Origin: Hufsiella arboris
GTDB taxonomy: Bacteria; Bacteroidota; Bacteroidia; Sphingobacteriales; Sphingobacteriaceae
DNA: 64,000 bases
NCBI RefSeq assembly: GCF_009834875.1
Contig: NZ_WVHT01000003.1
Coordinates: 434,001 to 498,000, forward strand
Reading direction: 5' to 3'
Part shown: piece after piece, positions 35,701 through 43,704 of the stretch
Layout: every line of letters begins with the position of its first letter
Numbering within the stretch: position 1 is the stretch's first letter
Notes under the pieces: generated by a model
Database searches by the model: none
Seen by the model: only the letters and a program-made list of their open reading frames with translations
What the model was told of the DNA's origin: nothing
Translations under genes and position numbers: made by a program

Positions 35701-37956
35701 CAGGTTTACCATTTTTACTGCTGCCGGATTAAATTTACGTATCTGCAGATCAGAATCTAGGAATATCTGGCCAATGTATGTGCTTTTAAAATAGTTGTTC
35801 AGGTCGTCGTTCAGATTGATAAGCTCGCGGATTTTAAGTTGATGTTCCGTGTTGAGCGTATGCAATTCTTCGTTCAACGATTGCAGCTCCTCATTACTTG
35901 ATTGTAATTCTTCATTTGATGAAAGCAGCTCTTCATTGCTCGACTGCAACTCTTCATTAGTTGTCTCCAGGCTTTCGACGGCTAATTGCAGGTTGCTGCG
36001 TGTTTCATTGAGCTCTGATTCAAGCTCCTGGACGTATTGAGTTTGATCTGCTCCAACAGCATAATCTCCTTCTTCCAGACTTGTTTCAAACGATGGCTGC
36101 TTATTTTCACCTAAAACAACCAACGTAAGCTGGGTATCCGGGTTGACAGGCTTTACAACTACCGAGATGAAGTTGTCTTTATCAAGATTTTTAACCCTTA
36201 CACTTTTTAAATATACTTTTTGCCGCTCTTTCCAGACCTTACGTATAGCAGTATTTAACGCTACAGATAATTCCGGCGGAACCATTTTAAGAATATTGAG
36301 ATTCAGTTTCTGTTGTGGCAATGAAAGAAATCTGCCAAAATCGCCAAGTGATTCCTTGATCTCGTAATTCGAATCAATAAAAAAACTTACAAATCCGAAA
36401 TCTTCTAAGATCGTCTGGTTAAATTCACTAGTTATCGAAGACACTACATGAGAGCTTGGACTAACCCGGGGCGGAATAATCGGCCGTTGCAAAGTTGCAG
36501 GCGCAGAAATTAATTCCCGGTTTTCATATTTAAAATTTCCTGTCTTTTTATAAATCTTCCATTTTCCATCGATCTCCTGAAATGCAGTTTTTAAATGCGA
36601 AGCCGTTTCACTTGGGCCGAGAAACAAAAACCCGCCTTTATTAAGTGAAAAATGAAATGTTGAAAGTATTTTTTGCTGCAGTATTGAATTCATGTAAATC
36701 AGCATATTGCGGCAGGTAACTAAATCATTTTTAATGAAGGGAGGATTTTTGGCTATATCATGAACTGCGAACACAATATTTTTTCTGATACCGGGAATAG
36801 CAGAGTAAGTTTTACCATTTCTAATGAAATATTTATTAAGTAAATCCTGGCTGATGTTTTTATCAATTGCTAAAGGAAACATATTTTTTGCAGCGGCGTC
36901 GATATTTGCAGGATCGAGATCCGTTGCAAATATTTTAAAAGTTATCCGGCTCCTTTTCTTTTCAAGGAACTCATTCAGCAGAATGGCGATTGAATAGGCC
37001 TCTTCCCCGGTGCTGCAAGCCGTTACCCAAATTTTAATGTATTCGTCTTTTTGCTTTTGAGCTAAAATATCCGGGAAAACGCTTTCTTCTAAAACTTTAA
37101 AAGCAGCCGGATCTCTAAAAAACTGAGTAACGTTTATAAGGAAGTCCTCACCCATTTCCTGAGCATCATTTGGCGATTGTTGAATCGATTCAATAAGTTC
37201 CTCAAGTGATTTAAATCCTTTCTGAGTAATTCGACGGCTAATTCGCCTGATGATTGTTGGTGTTTTATAGTACTGAAAATCATACCCGCTATGATCATAA
37301 ATCAGTTTAAAAAGCATGTTTAAAAGAGCTTCATCAACTTTTCCGCCGTTTAAGATATGCCCCGGAGCCTCCTTTACATAATTAAAAATCTCATTGGGAA
37401 TCATTTCAGGCGATAATATCAGGTCTGCTACGCCGGCGTTGATTGCGCTTAACGGCATTCCGTCAAATTTTGAAGTTGCCGGCTCCTGGACAATAACGAG
37501 GCCGCCTTGCTTTTTTATCATTTCGGCACCTATTGTACCATCGGTACCTGTACCTGATAAAATCATGGCGATCGCCCGGCTTCCTGCGTCTTTCGCCAAC
37601 GACGAAAAAAATCGGTTGATCGCTGTGTTCGGCCCTTTTTTGTCTTTTTTTTCTGAGAGAATGATCCGGCCATCATGTATCACAATCAGCTTATTATTCG
37701 GGATCACATAAACACATTCACGCTGAACGGTCATCCCGTTTTCGGCTTCGAAAACCCGCATGTGTGTATGTTTAGCAATCAGCTCTACCAATAAGCTTTT
37801 ATAGTCGGAAGACAAATGCTGAATAATTACAAAAGAAAAGGCGTCATGCTGTGGCATGTGATCGAAAAACTCATGAATTGCTTCCAGTCCGCCGGCGGAA
37901 GCCCCAATAGCAACTATATAATGTTTCTTTCCACGAGTGGCCTCAGCTTTAGCCAT
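32758..37956 (-). CDS. CheB-CheR-coiled coil-multi-PAS histidine kinase
   Basis: A 1732-residue fusion. Residues about 10-185 form a CheB methylesterase (GASAGG serine, IIQHLSSD histidine, SGTGTDGT aspartate, so the triad is complete). About 200-470 is a CheR methyltransferase (NVTQFFRDP, ACSTGEEAYS SAM site, FATDLD, TCRNMLIYM). At about 640-710 a long coiled coil contains five near-identical heptads. About six PAS-like domains follow between 715 and 1485, then HisKA (SIASHELKTP, near 1499) and HATPase (NFLSNAVKYSP, DFGIGIP, GLGLGLYI). No transmembrane segment, so it is cytoplasmic. I start at ATG 37956, directly after the phytochrome stop; a start at 37989 would overlap that gene by 32 bases. 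The phytochrome is the probable input. Confidence 0.93.
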   Translation of the reverse strand: MAKAEATRGKKHYIVAIGASAGGLEAIHEFFDHMPQHDAFSFVIIQHLSSDYKSLLVELIAKHTHMRVFEAENGMTVQRECVYVIPNNKLIVIHDGRIILSEKKDKKGPNTAINRFFSSLAKDAGSRAIAMILSGTGTDGTIGAEMIKKQGGLVIVQEPATSKFDGMPLSAINAGVADLILSPEMIPNEIFNYVKEAPGHILNGGKVDEALLNMLFKLIYDHSGYDFQYYKTPTIIRRISRRITQKGFKSLEELIESIQQSPNDAQEMGEDFLINVTQFFRDPAAFKVLEESVFPDILAQKQKDEYIKIWVTACSTGEEAYSIAILLNEFLEKKRSRITFKIFATDLDPANIDAAAKNMFPLAIDKNISQDLLNKYFIRNGKTYSAIPGIRKNIVFAVHDIAKNPPFIKNDLVTCRNMLIYMNSILQQKILSTFHFSLNKGGFLFLGPSETASHLKTAFQEIDGKWKIYKKTGNFKYENRELISAPATLQRPIIPPRVSPSSHVVSSITSEFNQTILEDFGFVSFFIDSNYEIKESLGDFGRFLSLPQQKLNLNILKMVPPELSVALNTAIRKVWKERQKVYLKSVRVKNLDKDNFISVVVKPVNPDTQLTLVVLGENKQPSFETSLEEGDYAVGADQTQYVQELESELNETRSNLQLAVESLETTNEELQSSNEELLSSNEELQSSNEELQSLNEELHTLNTEHQLKIRELINLNDDLNNYFKSTYIGQIFLDSDLQIRKFNPAAVKMVNLIESDIGRPISHISNNIKSEDFTEDIKNVQQTGKEIEREINLPDGKASIMRIMPYVRQDKSIDGLVVTFVDVSQIKQLNNIVNSVFNASVSGVLVLESIRNHENKIVDFRLVTSNEASKEFLPDNDNIKLKNDVSELTVNGLFEHYVKVVEKNEPYQGEISLGSVGKWFELVAVKMLDGFVATLTDVTQRRVAEQRLRKNYNELISARESLKVLNQDLETRVTDRTQELVKSQERFIMVSQATNEVIWDRDLTNNTTWWSQRFNSIFGYEDTDQIKTFAFWRSKIHPDDRPKVLENLNATINNGQNKWEQEFRFQTASGNYLVILDRALISHDEFGTPFRMIGSMLDISKLKETEMKLHTSELQFRRVFESNLIGMAFTKVNGQIVECNDVLLNMLGYTRQELEDGSLNWENITPKEFIPASEHAVMLLETTGVCPPFEKQYFRKDGSRIDVMLGATVLNEESKANVTYIIDITEQKQMQRKEASLQKRFQYLANSISQKIWTATETGFVDYYNDTFLKYTGLNLDKLLGDSWVTIIHSDDLQKTLDSWENAVQTGTNYEVEHRLLAADGKYRWHITRAILQKDETTMVSMWVGTSTDFHDQKIITEALKITGESFRQLADQTPFMIWKIDENQCLTYVNKPWIDFTGISFEDSLGSAFWASYHQDDRGIETEKFKRAFEQHIVYRSKFRLRRKDGIYRWVLAQSNPVFDPNFQGYIGSFTDITEQEMAQQATKLLMRKKDEFMSIASHELKTPITSMKASLQIVERLTKKNGDLRQVNHFIEKANSQVDKLTGLIEDLLDVTKIQAGKMKLNLSDFKLKPVIMDCLDQVKVTAEHYEFSIEGDADADITADKHRLEQVIINFLSNAVKYSPDSKKIILNIKPENNYLKIAVTDFGIGIPTDKLPYIFDRFFRVQESSQKFSGLGLGLYICAEIVERHGGKIGVESNEGKGSTFWFTIPIGDNAITQAIQIQSFGRNELEN
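35861..35965 (-). repeat. Five tandem 21-base heptad-coding repeats inside the CheB/CheR kinase
   Basis: Units at 35861, 35882, 35903, 35924 and 35945, each encoding a variant of SSNEELQ/SLNEELH/TTNEELQ. They build the coiled coil between CheR and the first PAS domain. Third-position drift between units suggests an old, maintained repeat, not a recent expansion. Confidence 0.85.
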
Positions 37957-37957
37957 A

Positions 37958-39463
37958 TTAATTATTAAGGTATCTTGTTGTGTATTCAAATAAAAAACTG
38001 CGAAAATCTTCTGCCGATGAAAGCTCTTCTTCTGACCAGGGAAGGGATGTTTGCTTTACAGTTTCTTTCCAAACCTGAAACGAGTTCCGCGGATGATAAT
38101 TTTTCCCGTCAGGTTCAAAATTTATTGCCTGATTCGGATTACCGCCCCATTCAATATCCTGGATAACTTCTTTCCGAAATCCGATAATATAATCGCCCCG
38201 ATCGGCATTTATCGGCAAAACGATAACGCCGCTCGCGACTTCGGCATAGTCCTCTGCATTCTCGTAAATGGCCGATAAATTTATTTCGCTAAAAGTTTTG
38301 TCGATATTTTTAGCTTGTAACCAATAACTGAGATTCTCCATGTCCTGGACAGATGGTGTAATACCAATGCTGTTTATTTTACCCTTAAAAGCTATACAAA
38401 CTCCATCGGCACGAAGCAAATCGCCTACAGTAACTTCATTTAAAAGCAGACCCTTCACCAAATCATTTTCTGTGTAAATATTATCAATTAATCTCTCACG
38501 CGTTTGTTGCAAAGACGACAAAAATTCAAACTTCTTTTTATTTATAGCAGACGCTATCTTACCGGAAATCACCATCGATAACAGCTCAAATGACGAGCAA
38601 ATTTCGTAATTCAGATATTTTGGAGTCTTGTTATGGCACGAGATCAGGCCCCATAATTTTTCATCTTTTATTATCCTGATTGAAAGAGAAGCCGCCACAT
38701 CCATATTCTTAAGATATTCTACATGTACCGACGCCACGCTCCGCATATTACAGTCAGAAAGATCGAGGAATGACATGTTATGGGGATTTATAATCGGGAA
38801 CAGCTTTATAGGCTGATAGTCACGGTCGGGTATAAAGCGGTAAGCATTGTTCTGGTACATCGCTCTTGCCTGCTTCGGAATATCTGATGCTGGAAACTTA
38901 TGGCCAAGATAGGGGTGCATTCCTTCTTCATGCTTTTCGGCAACTACCGTTCCGTTCCAGTCCTGGTCAAACTGATACATCAAAACGCGGTCAAAACCTG
39001 AAAGATTTTTCAGTTCAGTTACGGCAATTTCGCAAACTTTTTCAACGGAATTACCAAGCTCGATTTTAGCAAAAATATACTTCAGCTGCTGGTAGAAATC
39101 TATGAACTTTCGTGGATTACTGTACCTGTTTTTTTCCACTTCAATTAGCAGGAGATCGTTTTTGCTATGTACAAGTGCGAGGTGCTCATTTCCGGCGATA
39201 GTTATTGCTATCGGAACTTTATCGCGAATGCCTTCGTTATATTTTTGCAACAGCACTTCCACCTGAGGAATAAAGCGTCCCAACTGACTGTTAATAATTT
39301 CTGCAAGTGGTTTATCAAAAAGCTCAGTGACATTTTCACTTACCTGGATAATTTTCATTTCGCTGGCTTCAACAATCAACAGATAACCATATGGTTGAAT
39401 CATATTCGTTTGATTGAGCGGCAAGCGACCGCAGAAATCGGAATCGTAATTAGTTTTGTTCAT
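37958..39463 (-). CDS. Bacteriophytochrome photosensory core (PAS-GAF-PHY) without kinase domain
   Basis: Biliverdin-binding red/far-red photoreceptor core of 501 residues. A cysteine at residue 11 stands before LPLNQTNMIQPYG, the spacing at which bacteriophytochromes attach biliverdin. The GAF domain has KFPASDIPKQAR (the PASDIP aspartate), RSVASVHVEYLKNM and GLISCHNKTP (the two chromophore histidines). The PHY tongue shows WGGNP and HPRNSF (WxG and PRxSF). The protein ends after PHY with no histidine kinase. Start chosen at ATG 39463; the frame opens 14 codons earlier, inside the heme oxygenase gene. It overlaps that gene by 14 bases and ends 1 base before the CheB/CheR kinase, which probably supplies the output. 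Confidence 0.92.
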   Translation of the reverse strand: MNKTNYDSDFCGRLPLNQTNMIQPYGYLLIVEASEMKIIQVSENVTELFDKPLAEIINSQLGRFIPQVEVLLQKYNEGIRDKVPIAITIAGNEHLALVHSKNDLLLIEVEKNRYSNPRKFIDFYQQLKYIFAKIELGNSVEKVCEIAVTELKNLSGFDRVLMYQFDQDWNGTVVAEKHEEGMHPYLGHKFPASDIPKQARAMYQNNAYRFIPDRDYQPIKLFPIINPHNMSFLDLSDCNMRSVASVHVEYLKNMDVAASLSIRIIKDEKLWGLISCHNKTPKYLNYEICSSFELLSMVISGKIASAINKKKFEFLSSLQQTRERLIDNIYTENDLVKGLLLNEVTVGDLLRADGVCIAFKGKINSIGITPSVQDMENLSYWLQAKNIDKTFSEINLSAIYENAEDYAEVASGVIVLPINADRGDYIIGFRKEVIQDIEWGGNPNQAINFEPDGKNYHPRNSFQVWKETVKQTSLPWSEEELSSAEDFRSFLFEYTTRYLNN

Positions 39464-40010
39464 CAATCCAAGCCTTAAAGCAAGCAAACGTATCTTTTGC
39501 AGCATGTAGCACCTCGCCTTGCTGTGAATCAGTTAAATCCTGATCCAACAATAATTTAAACGAGTTCCACATATGGAAAGTATTCTCTCCATAGCTATTA
39601 AAAAATGCGGTGCCGCGATTGGAGCCTAATTTGTCGACGATCATTTTGCTGATCACCTTACCGCCAAGCGTTGAACCTTCAAGTACATATAACGCGCCCA
39701 AACATTGTTCATGAGTACTTATTTCGGGCAATTTTGTGCAAACTGTAAGCTCTGTAAAGGCACCGCGCGACAACTTTGCGAGATCATCTTCCAGCAAGGC
39801 TGTTTTACGCCTGTGCGGATAATCTGGCATCCGGTGTAAATCAACACTTTTATCGGTTAAAAGTTCAATTGGTTTTAGATAACCCAGAAAATTCTTGATT
39901 ATTAGGAGATAGTCTTCTTCTTCCTCTATCGCTTTAATACGTCGAACTAATGCCTTTTCGAGGGATTGATGTTCTGTTTCAGTAAACTCTTTTAATTGTG
40001 CACTAAGCAT
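39450..40010 (-). CDS. Biliverdin-producing heme oxygenase (BphO-like)
   Basis: Heme oxygenase family protein of 186 residues, starting MLSAQLKEFTETEHQSLEKA, where the histidine of EHQSLE is the expected proximal heme ligand. LGALYVLEGSTLGGKVISK is the family distal-helix block, with the GSTLGG glycines that contact heme. It should open heme to biliverdin, the phytochrome chromophore. It is the first gene of the cassette, overlapping the phytochrome gene by 14 bases, so translation is probably coupled. An ATG 4 codons upstream is less likely. No strong promoter is visible upstream. Confidence 0.92.
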   Translation of the reverse strand: MLSAQLKEFTETEHQSLEKALVRRIKAIEEEEDYLLIIKNFLGYLKPIELLTDKSVDLHRMPDYPHRRKTALLEDDLAKLSRGAFTELTVCTKLPEISTHEQCLGALYVLEGSTLGGKVISKMIVDKLGSNRGTAFFNSYGENTFHMWNSFKLLLDQDLTDSQQGEVLHAAKDTFACFKAWIDEQN

Positions 40011-40119
40011 GTAAATAAACAAATGGATAAGCCGCTAAATTAAGTTTTAGCATCCATTAAAATAAATACAGTGATAATCAGAACAGTTATACCGCTACAT
40101 GATTTATTTTAAAAAAAAT

Positions 40120-40150
40120 TTTGGATAGTAGAAGTTTGCCTCTATATTTG
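40120..40150 (+). promoter_or_regulatory. Consensus Bacteroidota promoter for the tRNA-Val pair
   Basis: Exact TTTG (40120-40123), a 19-base spacer and exact TATATTTG (40143-40150), 16 bases before the first tRNA. One of the two best promoters in the window. Confidence 0.85.
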
Positions 40151-40166
40151 CAGTCCCAAACGCAAG

Positions 40167-40241
40167 GGAGGCTTAGCTCAGCTGGTTCAGAGCATCTGCC
40201 TTACAAGCAGAGGGTCACTGGTTCGAATCCAGTAGCCTCCA
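40167..40241 (+). tRNA. tRNA-Val (anticodon TAC)
   Basis: The acceptor stem GGAGGCT/AGCCTCC is perfect with discriminator A. The D arm is GCTC...GAGC, the anticodon arm TCTGC-CTTACAA-GCAGA gives TAC with normal T33, and the T arm is ACTGGTTCGAATCCAGT. CCA is not encoded. It is followed directly by a terminator hairpin. Confidence 0.96.
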
Positions 40242-40242
40242 C

Positions 40243-40269
40243 AAACCCCGAAGAAATTCGGGGTTTTTT
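40243..40269 (+). terminator. Terminator hairpin between the two tRNA-Val genes
   Basis: A perfect 10-base stem (40243-40252 with 40257-40266), GAAA tetraloop, then further T residues. It separates the two tRNAs, yet no promoter box is visible in the 6 bases before the second. Confidence 0.88.
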
Positions 40270-40275
40270 AGTAAA

Positions 40276-40350
40276 GGGATATTAGCTCAGCTGGTTTAGA
40301 GCACTACCTCGACAAGGTAGGGGTCACTGGTTCGAACCCGGTATGTCCCA
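40276..40350 (+). tRNA. tRNA-Val (anticodon GAC) with C33
   Basis: The acceptor stem GGGATAT/ATGTCCC has one T-G pair, with discriminator A. The anticodon arm is CTACC-TCGACAA-GGTAG, placing GAC at 34-36 but C instead of the near-universal T at 33. The T arm ACTGG/CCGGT contains a T-G pair. Otherwise the cloverleaf is complete, 75 bases, no encoded CCA. Confidence 0.9.
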
Positions 40351-40351
40351 C

Positions 40352-40379
40352 AACCTCAGAGAAATCTGAGGTTTTTTTG
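40352..40379 (+). terminator. Terminator after the second tRNA-Val
   Basis: AACCTCAGA-GAAA-TCTGAGGTT (40352-40373) followed by T residues, the same design as the hairpin between the tRNAs. Confidence 0.9.
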
Positions 40380-40512
40380 TTTAATATTATCCAAGAAGGT
40401 CGTAACTTTATTTGTTTTATTAGTCACCTGCGCTGAAAACACTACTGACTTATTTTCCTATTTTCAGTTCGTCTACAAATTGTTATTTTTAAATAACCTA
40501 ATTAAACAAACC

Positions 40513-40893
40513 ATGAAAATAACTCTACTTTCTCTGGCTCTATGTACTATCCTGTTTTCTGCCTGTAAGAAAAAAAATGAAGCGCCTGCATCAGGTATCA
40601 ATATTCGGATTGAGAACAAAAGCTCTTATCAGTTTGACAATGTACTAGTTTGGGCTGGCGACGTAAAAAACAATTATGGTTCAATTAAGCCGGGCCAAAC
40701 CTCCGAATACAAAATCTTTAATGAAGCGTATCGCTATGCTTACGTAAAGCTGAACGTAGGTGAAAAAGAATTTATTCTTCAACCGATTGATTATGTTGGC
40801 GAAACCCCGCTAGAAGCCGGCAAGTACACCTACCAGCTAACTGTTTCAAATTATGATCAAAGCCGGTTAAATCTTTCTTATAAAAAGGATTAG
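40513..40893 (+). CDS. Hypothetical lipoprotein (126 aa)
   Basis: Not recognised. A lipoprotein signal with lipobox LFSAC (Cys at about residue 18, MKITLLSLALCTILFSAC) is followed by KKKNEAPASG. A beta-rich domain comes after it (INIRIENKSSYQFDNVLVWAG ... YTYQLTVSNYDQ, two blocks). I use ATG 40513; the open frame runs back 11 codons to a TTG. It is isolated between the tRNA pair and the pentose phosphate operon. The 281 bases after it (40894-41174) hold no gene or convincing promoter. Confidence 0.78.
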   Translation: MKITLLSLALCTILFSACKKKNEAPASGINIRIENKSSYQFDNVLVWAGDVKNNYGSIKPGQTSEYKIFNEAYRYAYVKLNVGEKEFILQPIDYVGETPLEAGKYTYQLTVSNYDQSRLNLSYKKD

Positions 40894-41174
40894 CGCCATA
40901 ATAATCCGATAACTCTGTTAACTTTCTGCATATTTAAGCATCCAACCGTCGAACAAATTTGTTTGTCCAGAATTCCTGTTGCATTTAATTTCATAAAACT
41001 GACAAACTTGATGAGTGATTGAAACGTTATCTTGACATTTATCACGAAGTTTTAGCTAATACTTTCTCAACTTTGAATCAATATTCGTGAATTAATAGTG
41101 TTTATTTTAAAACTTCGCTAATACGTAATAAATTCAACCCGAATACAATCCTTTTACCATAAAAAACTTCTGCT

Positions 41175-43187
41175 ATGTCTCAACAAACAGACACGTCAAT
41201 AGACCTTTTAAGCGTCAATGCAATCCGTTTCCTGTCTACCGATATGGTTCAAAAAGCAAATTCCGGCCACCCGGGCTTGCCGCTTGGTGCCGCGCCGATG
41301 GCTTATGTGCTTTGGAGCAAATTCTTAAGATTTAACGCTACTGATCCGCATTGGCCTAACCGCGACCGCTTTGTACTTTCGGCCGGGCATGGCTCGGCAT
41401 TACTTTACAGCCTGTTGCATCTTTACGGCTTTGGACTAACACTGGAAGATGTAAAAAATTTCAGGCAGCTAGGCTCGAAAACTCCCGGCCACCCCGAATC
41501 GGTTTTAACACCAGGCGTCGAAGTTACTACAGGTCCGCTTGGGCAGGGATTCGGAAATGGCGTCGGCATTGCTATCGCGGAAGCCTTTTTAGCAGCAAAG
41601 TTCAATAAAGAAGGATTTGAAATTACTAGCCATTACACTTATGGTATAGTAAGCGATGGCGACCTAATGGAAGGCCTTGCTTCGGAAGCAGCATCGCTGG
41701 CAGGCCACCTAAAGCTTGGGAAGCTAATTTATTTATATGACGATAACAGCATCTCTTTAGATGGGCCGACCAGTCTGGCTTTTACAGAAGATGTAACTGC
41801 CCGATTCAACTCGTACGGATGGCACACAACAACCGTAGAGGACGGCAACGACCTGGCGGCAATTGAACAAGCCATAAGCGTAGCGCAGGCTGAGACCGAA
41901 AAACCATCGCTGATTTCTGTTAAAACGATCATCGGCTACGGTAGTCCGCAGGAAGGAACCAGTAAGGTTCATGGTAATCCACTGGGCGAGGAAAACCTGA
42001 AGAAAACCAAGGAGTTTTTTGGATGGGATCCTGACAAAACATTTTACGTACCGGCAGAAGTCAGCGAACACTTGTTAGAGCAAGGTAAAAAAGGCGTGTC
42101 TTTACAAAATGAATGGAACACACTTGTTGCGGCATATAGCAAAAGCTATCCCGAAGAAGGCGTGCAATTACAATTTGGATTTAAAGGAGAGCTTCCCGAT
42201 GACTGGGATAAGGATTTTCCAACATTTGAAATTGATAAACCATTAGCAACACGCCAGGCATCGGGAATGGCGCTGGAAGCACTGAAAAAAAATATTCCAT
42301 GGATAATTGGCGGCTCGGCCGACCTTGCCAGTTCTAATGAAACGCCAAAAGAAGGAGACGTAAGTTTCCAGCCTGGAAATTATCAAAATACGAATATTTG
42401 GTTCGGCGTACGGGAACATGCTATGGGTGCAGCTTTAAATGGTATGGCTTCACACGAAGGCGTAAAAGTTTACGGGGGCACATTTTTAACTTTTTCTGAT
42501 TATATGCGTGGCGCCATCAGGCTTGCAGCTTTAACTGAAGCCCCTGTGACCTATATCTTCACTCATGACAGCATAGGACTTGGTGAAGATGGGCCGACAC
42601 ACCAACCAGTTGAACACGTTACAGCATTACGAACGATTCCAAACTTAACTGTAATTCGCCCGGCCGACGCTTACGAAACAGCCGAAGCTTGGAAAGTGGC
42701 GATAAACCGAAAAAAAGGACCAGTCGCGCTTATTCTGTCGCGACAGAAGCTGCCAATTCTTGATCAGGGCAAATATGCTCCGGCAAGTAACCTCAGTAAA
42801 GGTGCTTATGTTCTTAGCGATTCGGAAGGTACTCCTGACGTGATATTAGTTGCCACCGGCTCTGAAGTTCAGCTTGTTTTAGGGGCTCAGGAGAAATTAA
42901 AACAAGACGGAATCAAAGCCCGCGTGGTAAGCATGCCAACCTGGGAACTATTTGACAAACAAGATCAAAACTACAAAGACAGCGTTTTCCCACCACAGAT
43001 TCGTAAGAGAGTGGCAGTAGAAGCGGGCGTTACAATCGGCTGGTACAAATACGTAACATCTGATGGCGTTGTAATCGGACTAGACAGGTTTGGAGATTCA
43101 GGCCCCGGAGAAGAAGTTTTTAAACATTTTGGCTTTACCATTGATAACGTTTATGAGAAGGCAAAAGCTCTTGTTAACAAGATATAA
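41175..43187 (+). CDS. tkt: Transketolase
   Basis: Thiamine-diphosphate enzyme of the non-oxidative pentose phosphate pathway, moving two-carbon ketol units. The full-length 670-residue form has [38 protein letters not shown] (two parts), the TPP motif GDGDLMEG-like [13 protein letters not shown] and [14 protein letters not shown]. It also shows [14 protein letters not shown] and the C-terminal [10 protein letters not shown]. It is the first gene of tkt-rpiB-gnd-zwf-pgl. Its TAA overlaps the ATG of rpiB by one base (TAATG), so translation is coupled. Confidence 0.97.
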   Translation: MSQQTDTSIDLLSVNAIRFLSTDMVQKANSGHPGLPLGAAPMAYVLWSKFLRFNATDPHWPNRDRFVLSAGHGSALLYSLLHLYGFGLTLEDVKNFRQLGSKTPGHPESVLTPGVEVTTGPLGQGFGNGVGIAIAEAFLAAKFNKEGFEITSHYTYGIVSDGDLMEGLASEAASLAGHLKLGKLIYLYDDNSISLDGPTSLAFTEDVTARFNSYGWHTTTVEDGNDLAAIEQAISVAQAETEKPSLISVKTIIGYGSPQEGTSKVHGNPLGEENLKKTKEFFGWDPDKTFYVPAEVSEHLLEQGKKGVSLQNEWNTLVAAYSKSYPEEGVQLQFGFKGELPDDWDKDFPTFEIDKPLATRQASGMALEALKKNIPWIIGGSADLASSNETPKEGDVSFQPGNYQNTNIWFGVREHAMGAALNGMASHEGVKVYGGTFLTFSDYMRGAIRLAALTEAPVTYIFTHDSIGLGEDGPTHQPVEHVTALRTIPNLTVIRPADAYETAEAWKVAINRKKGPVALILSRQKLPILDQGKYAPASNLSKGAYVLSDSEGTPDVILVATGSEVQLVLGAQEKLKQDGIKARVVSMPTWELFDKQDQNYKDSVFPPQIRKRVAVEAGVTIGWYKYVTSDGVVIGLDRFGDSGPGEEVFKHFGFTIDNVYEKAKALVNKI

Positions 43188-43648
43188 TGAAAATTGGAAT
43201 TGCTGCCGATCATGCCGGCTTTGAAATAAAACAAGCACTTGTCAAATTATTGCATGATGCCGGATATGATGTTAAAGATTATGGCGCTCATGAATTCAAT
43301 GCTATTGACGATTATCCTGATATCGTTCTCCCGCTTGGCGAGGCGATAGCCAAGGGAGAAGTTAGTCGTGGAATAGCAGTATGTGGCAGTGGAGTTGGCG
43401 TTTCTGTAGCCGCTAACAAAATACAAGGAGTCCGTGCTGCGCTAATTACGGAAACATATTCGGCTCATCAGGGCGTTGAACACGACGATATGAATCTCAT
43501 TTGCATTGGTGGCCGTGTTTTAGGTCAATCGCTTATATGGGATATCGTTCGCGCTTTTCTTGATGCAAAGTATGATGGCGGTGAACGTTTTCAGCGTCGC
43601 CTTGACAAAGTTATTGCATTAGAAAAAGCCAATTTCAATAAACCTTAA
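43187..43648 (+). CDS. rpiB: Ribose 5-phosphate isomerase B (second copy)
   Basis: RpiB-family isomerase of 153 residues. Motifs are AADHAGFEIKQ, the cysteine loop VCGSGVGVSVAANK, the histidine in EHDDMN and the C-terminal GGERFQRRLDKV. Differences from the copy at 990-1421 (CGSANG, GGRHQNRV) show that the two are diverged paralogs and not a recent duplication. Placed inside the pentose phosphate operon and coupled to tkt by a one-base overlap, this is the copy most likely dedicated to carbon flux between ribulose 5-phosphate and ribose 5-phosphate. Confidence 0.94.
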   Translation: MKIGIAADHAGFEIKQALVKLLHDAGYDVKDYGAHEFNAIDDYPDIVLPLGEAIAKGEVSRGIAVCGSGVGVSVAANKIQGVRAALITETYSAHQGVEHDDMNLICIGGRVLGQSLIWDIVRAFLDAKYDGGERFQRRLDKVIALEKANFNKP

Positions 43649-43704
43649 ATAAAAGTGATGTAGATTTACCGGCATAATCACGCATATAAATCTAAATTTA
43701 AAAC

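Noticed and set aside
35861-35965. CRISPR-like spacing of repeats
   Set aside because: The 21-base units are contiguous, in frame and encode coiled-coil heptads; no spacers.
37958-39505. Phytochrome start at 39505
   Set aside because: The 14 extra residues are encoded inside heme oxygenase and do not resemble phytochrome N-termini; the ATG at 39463 places the chromophore cysteine normally at residue 11.
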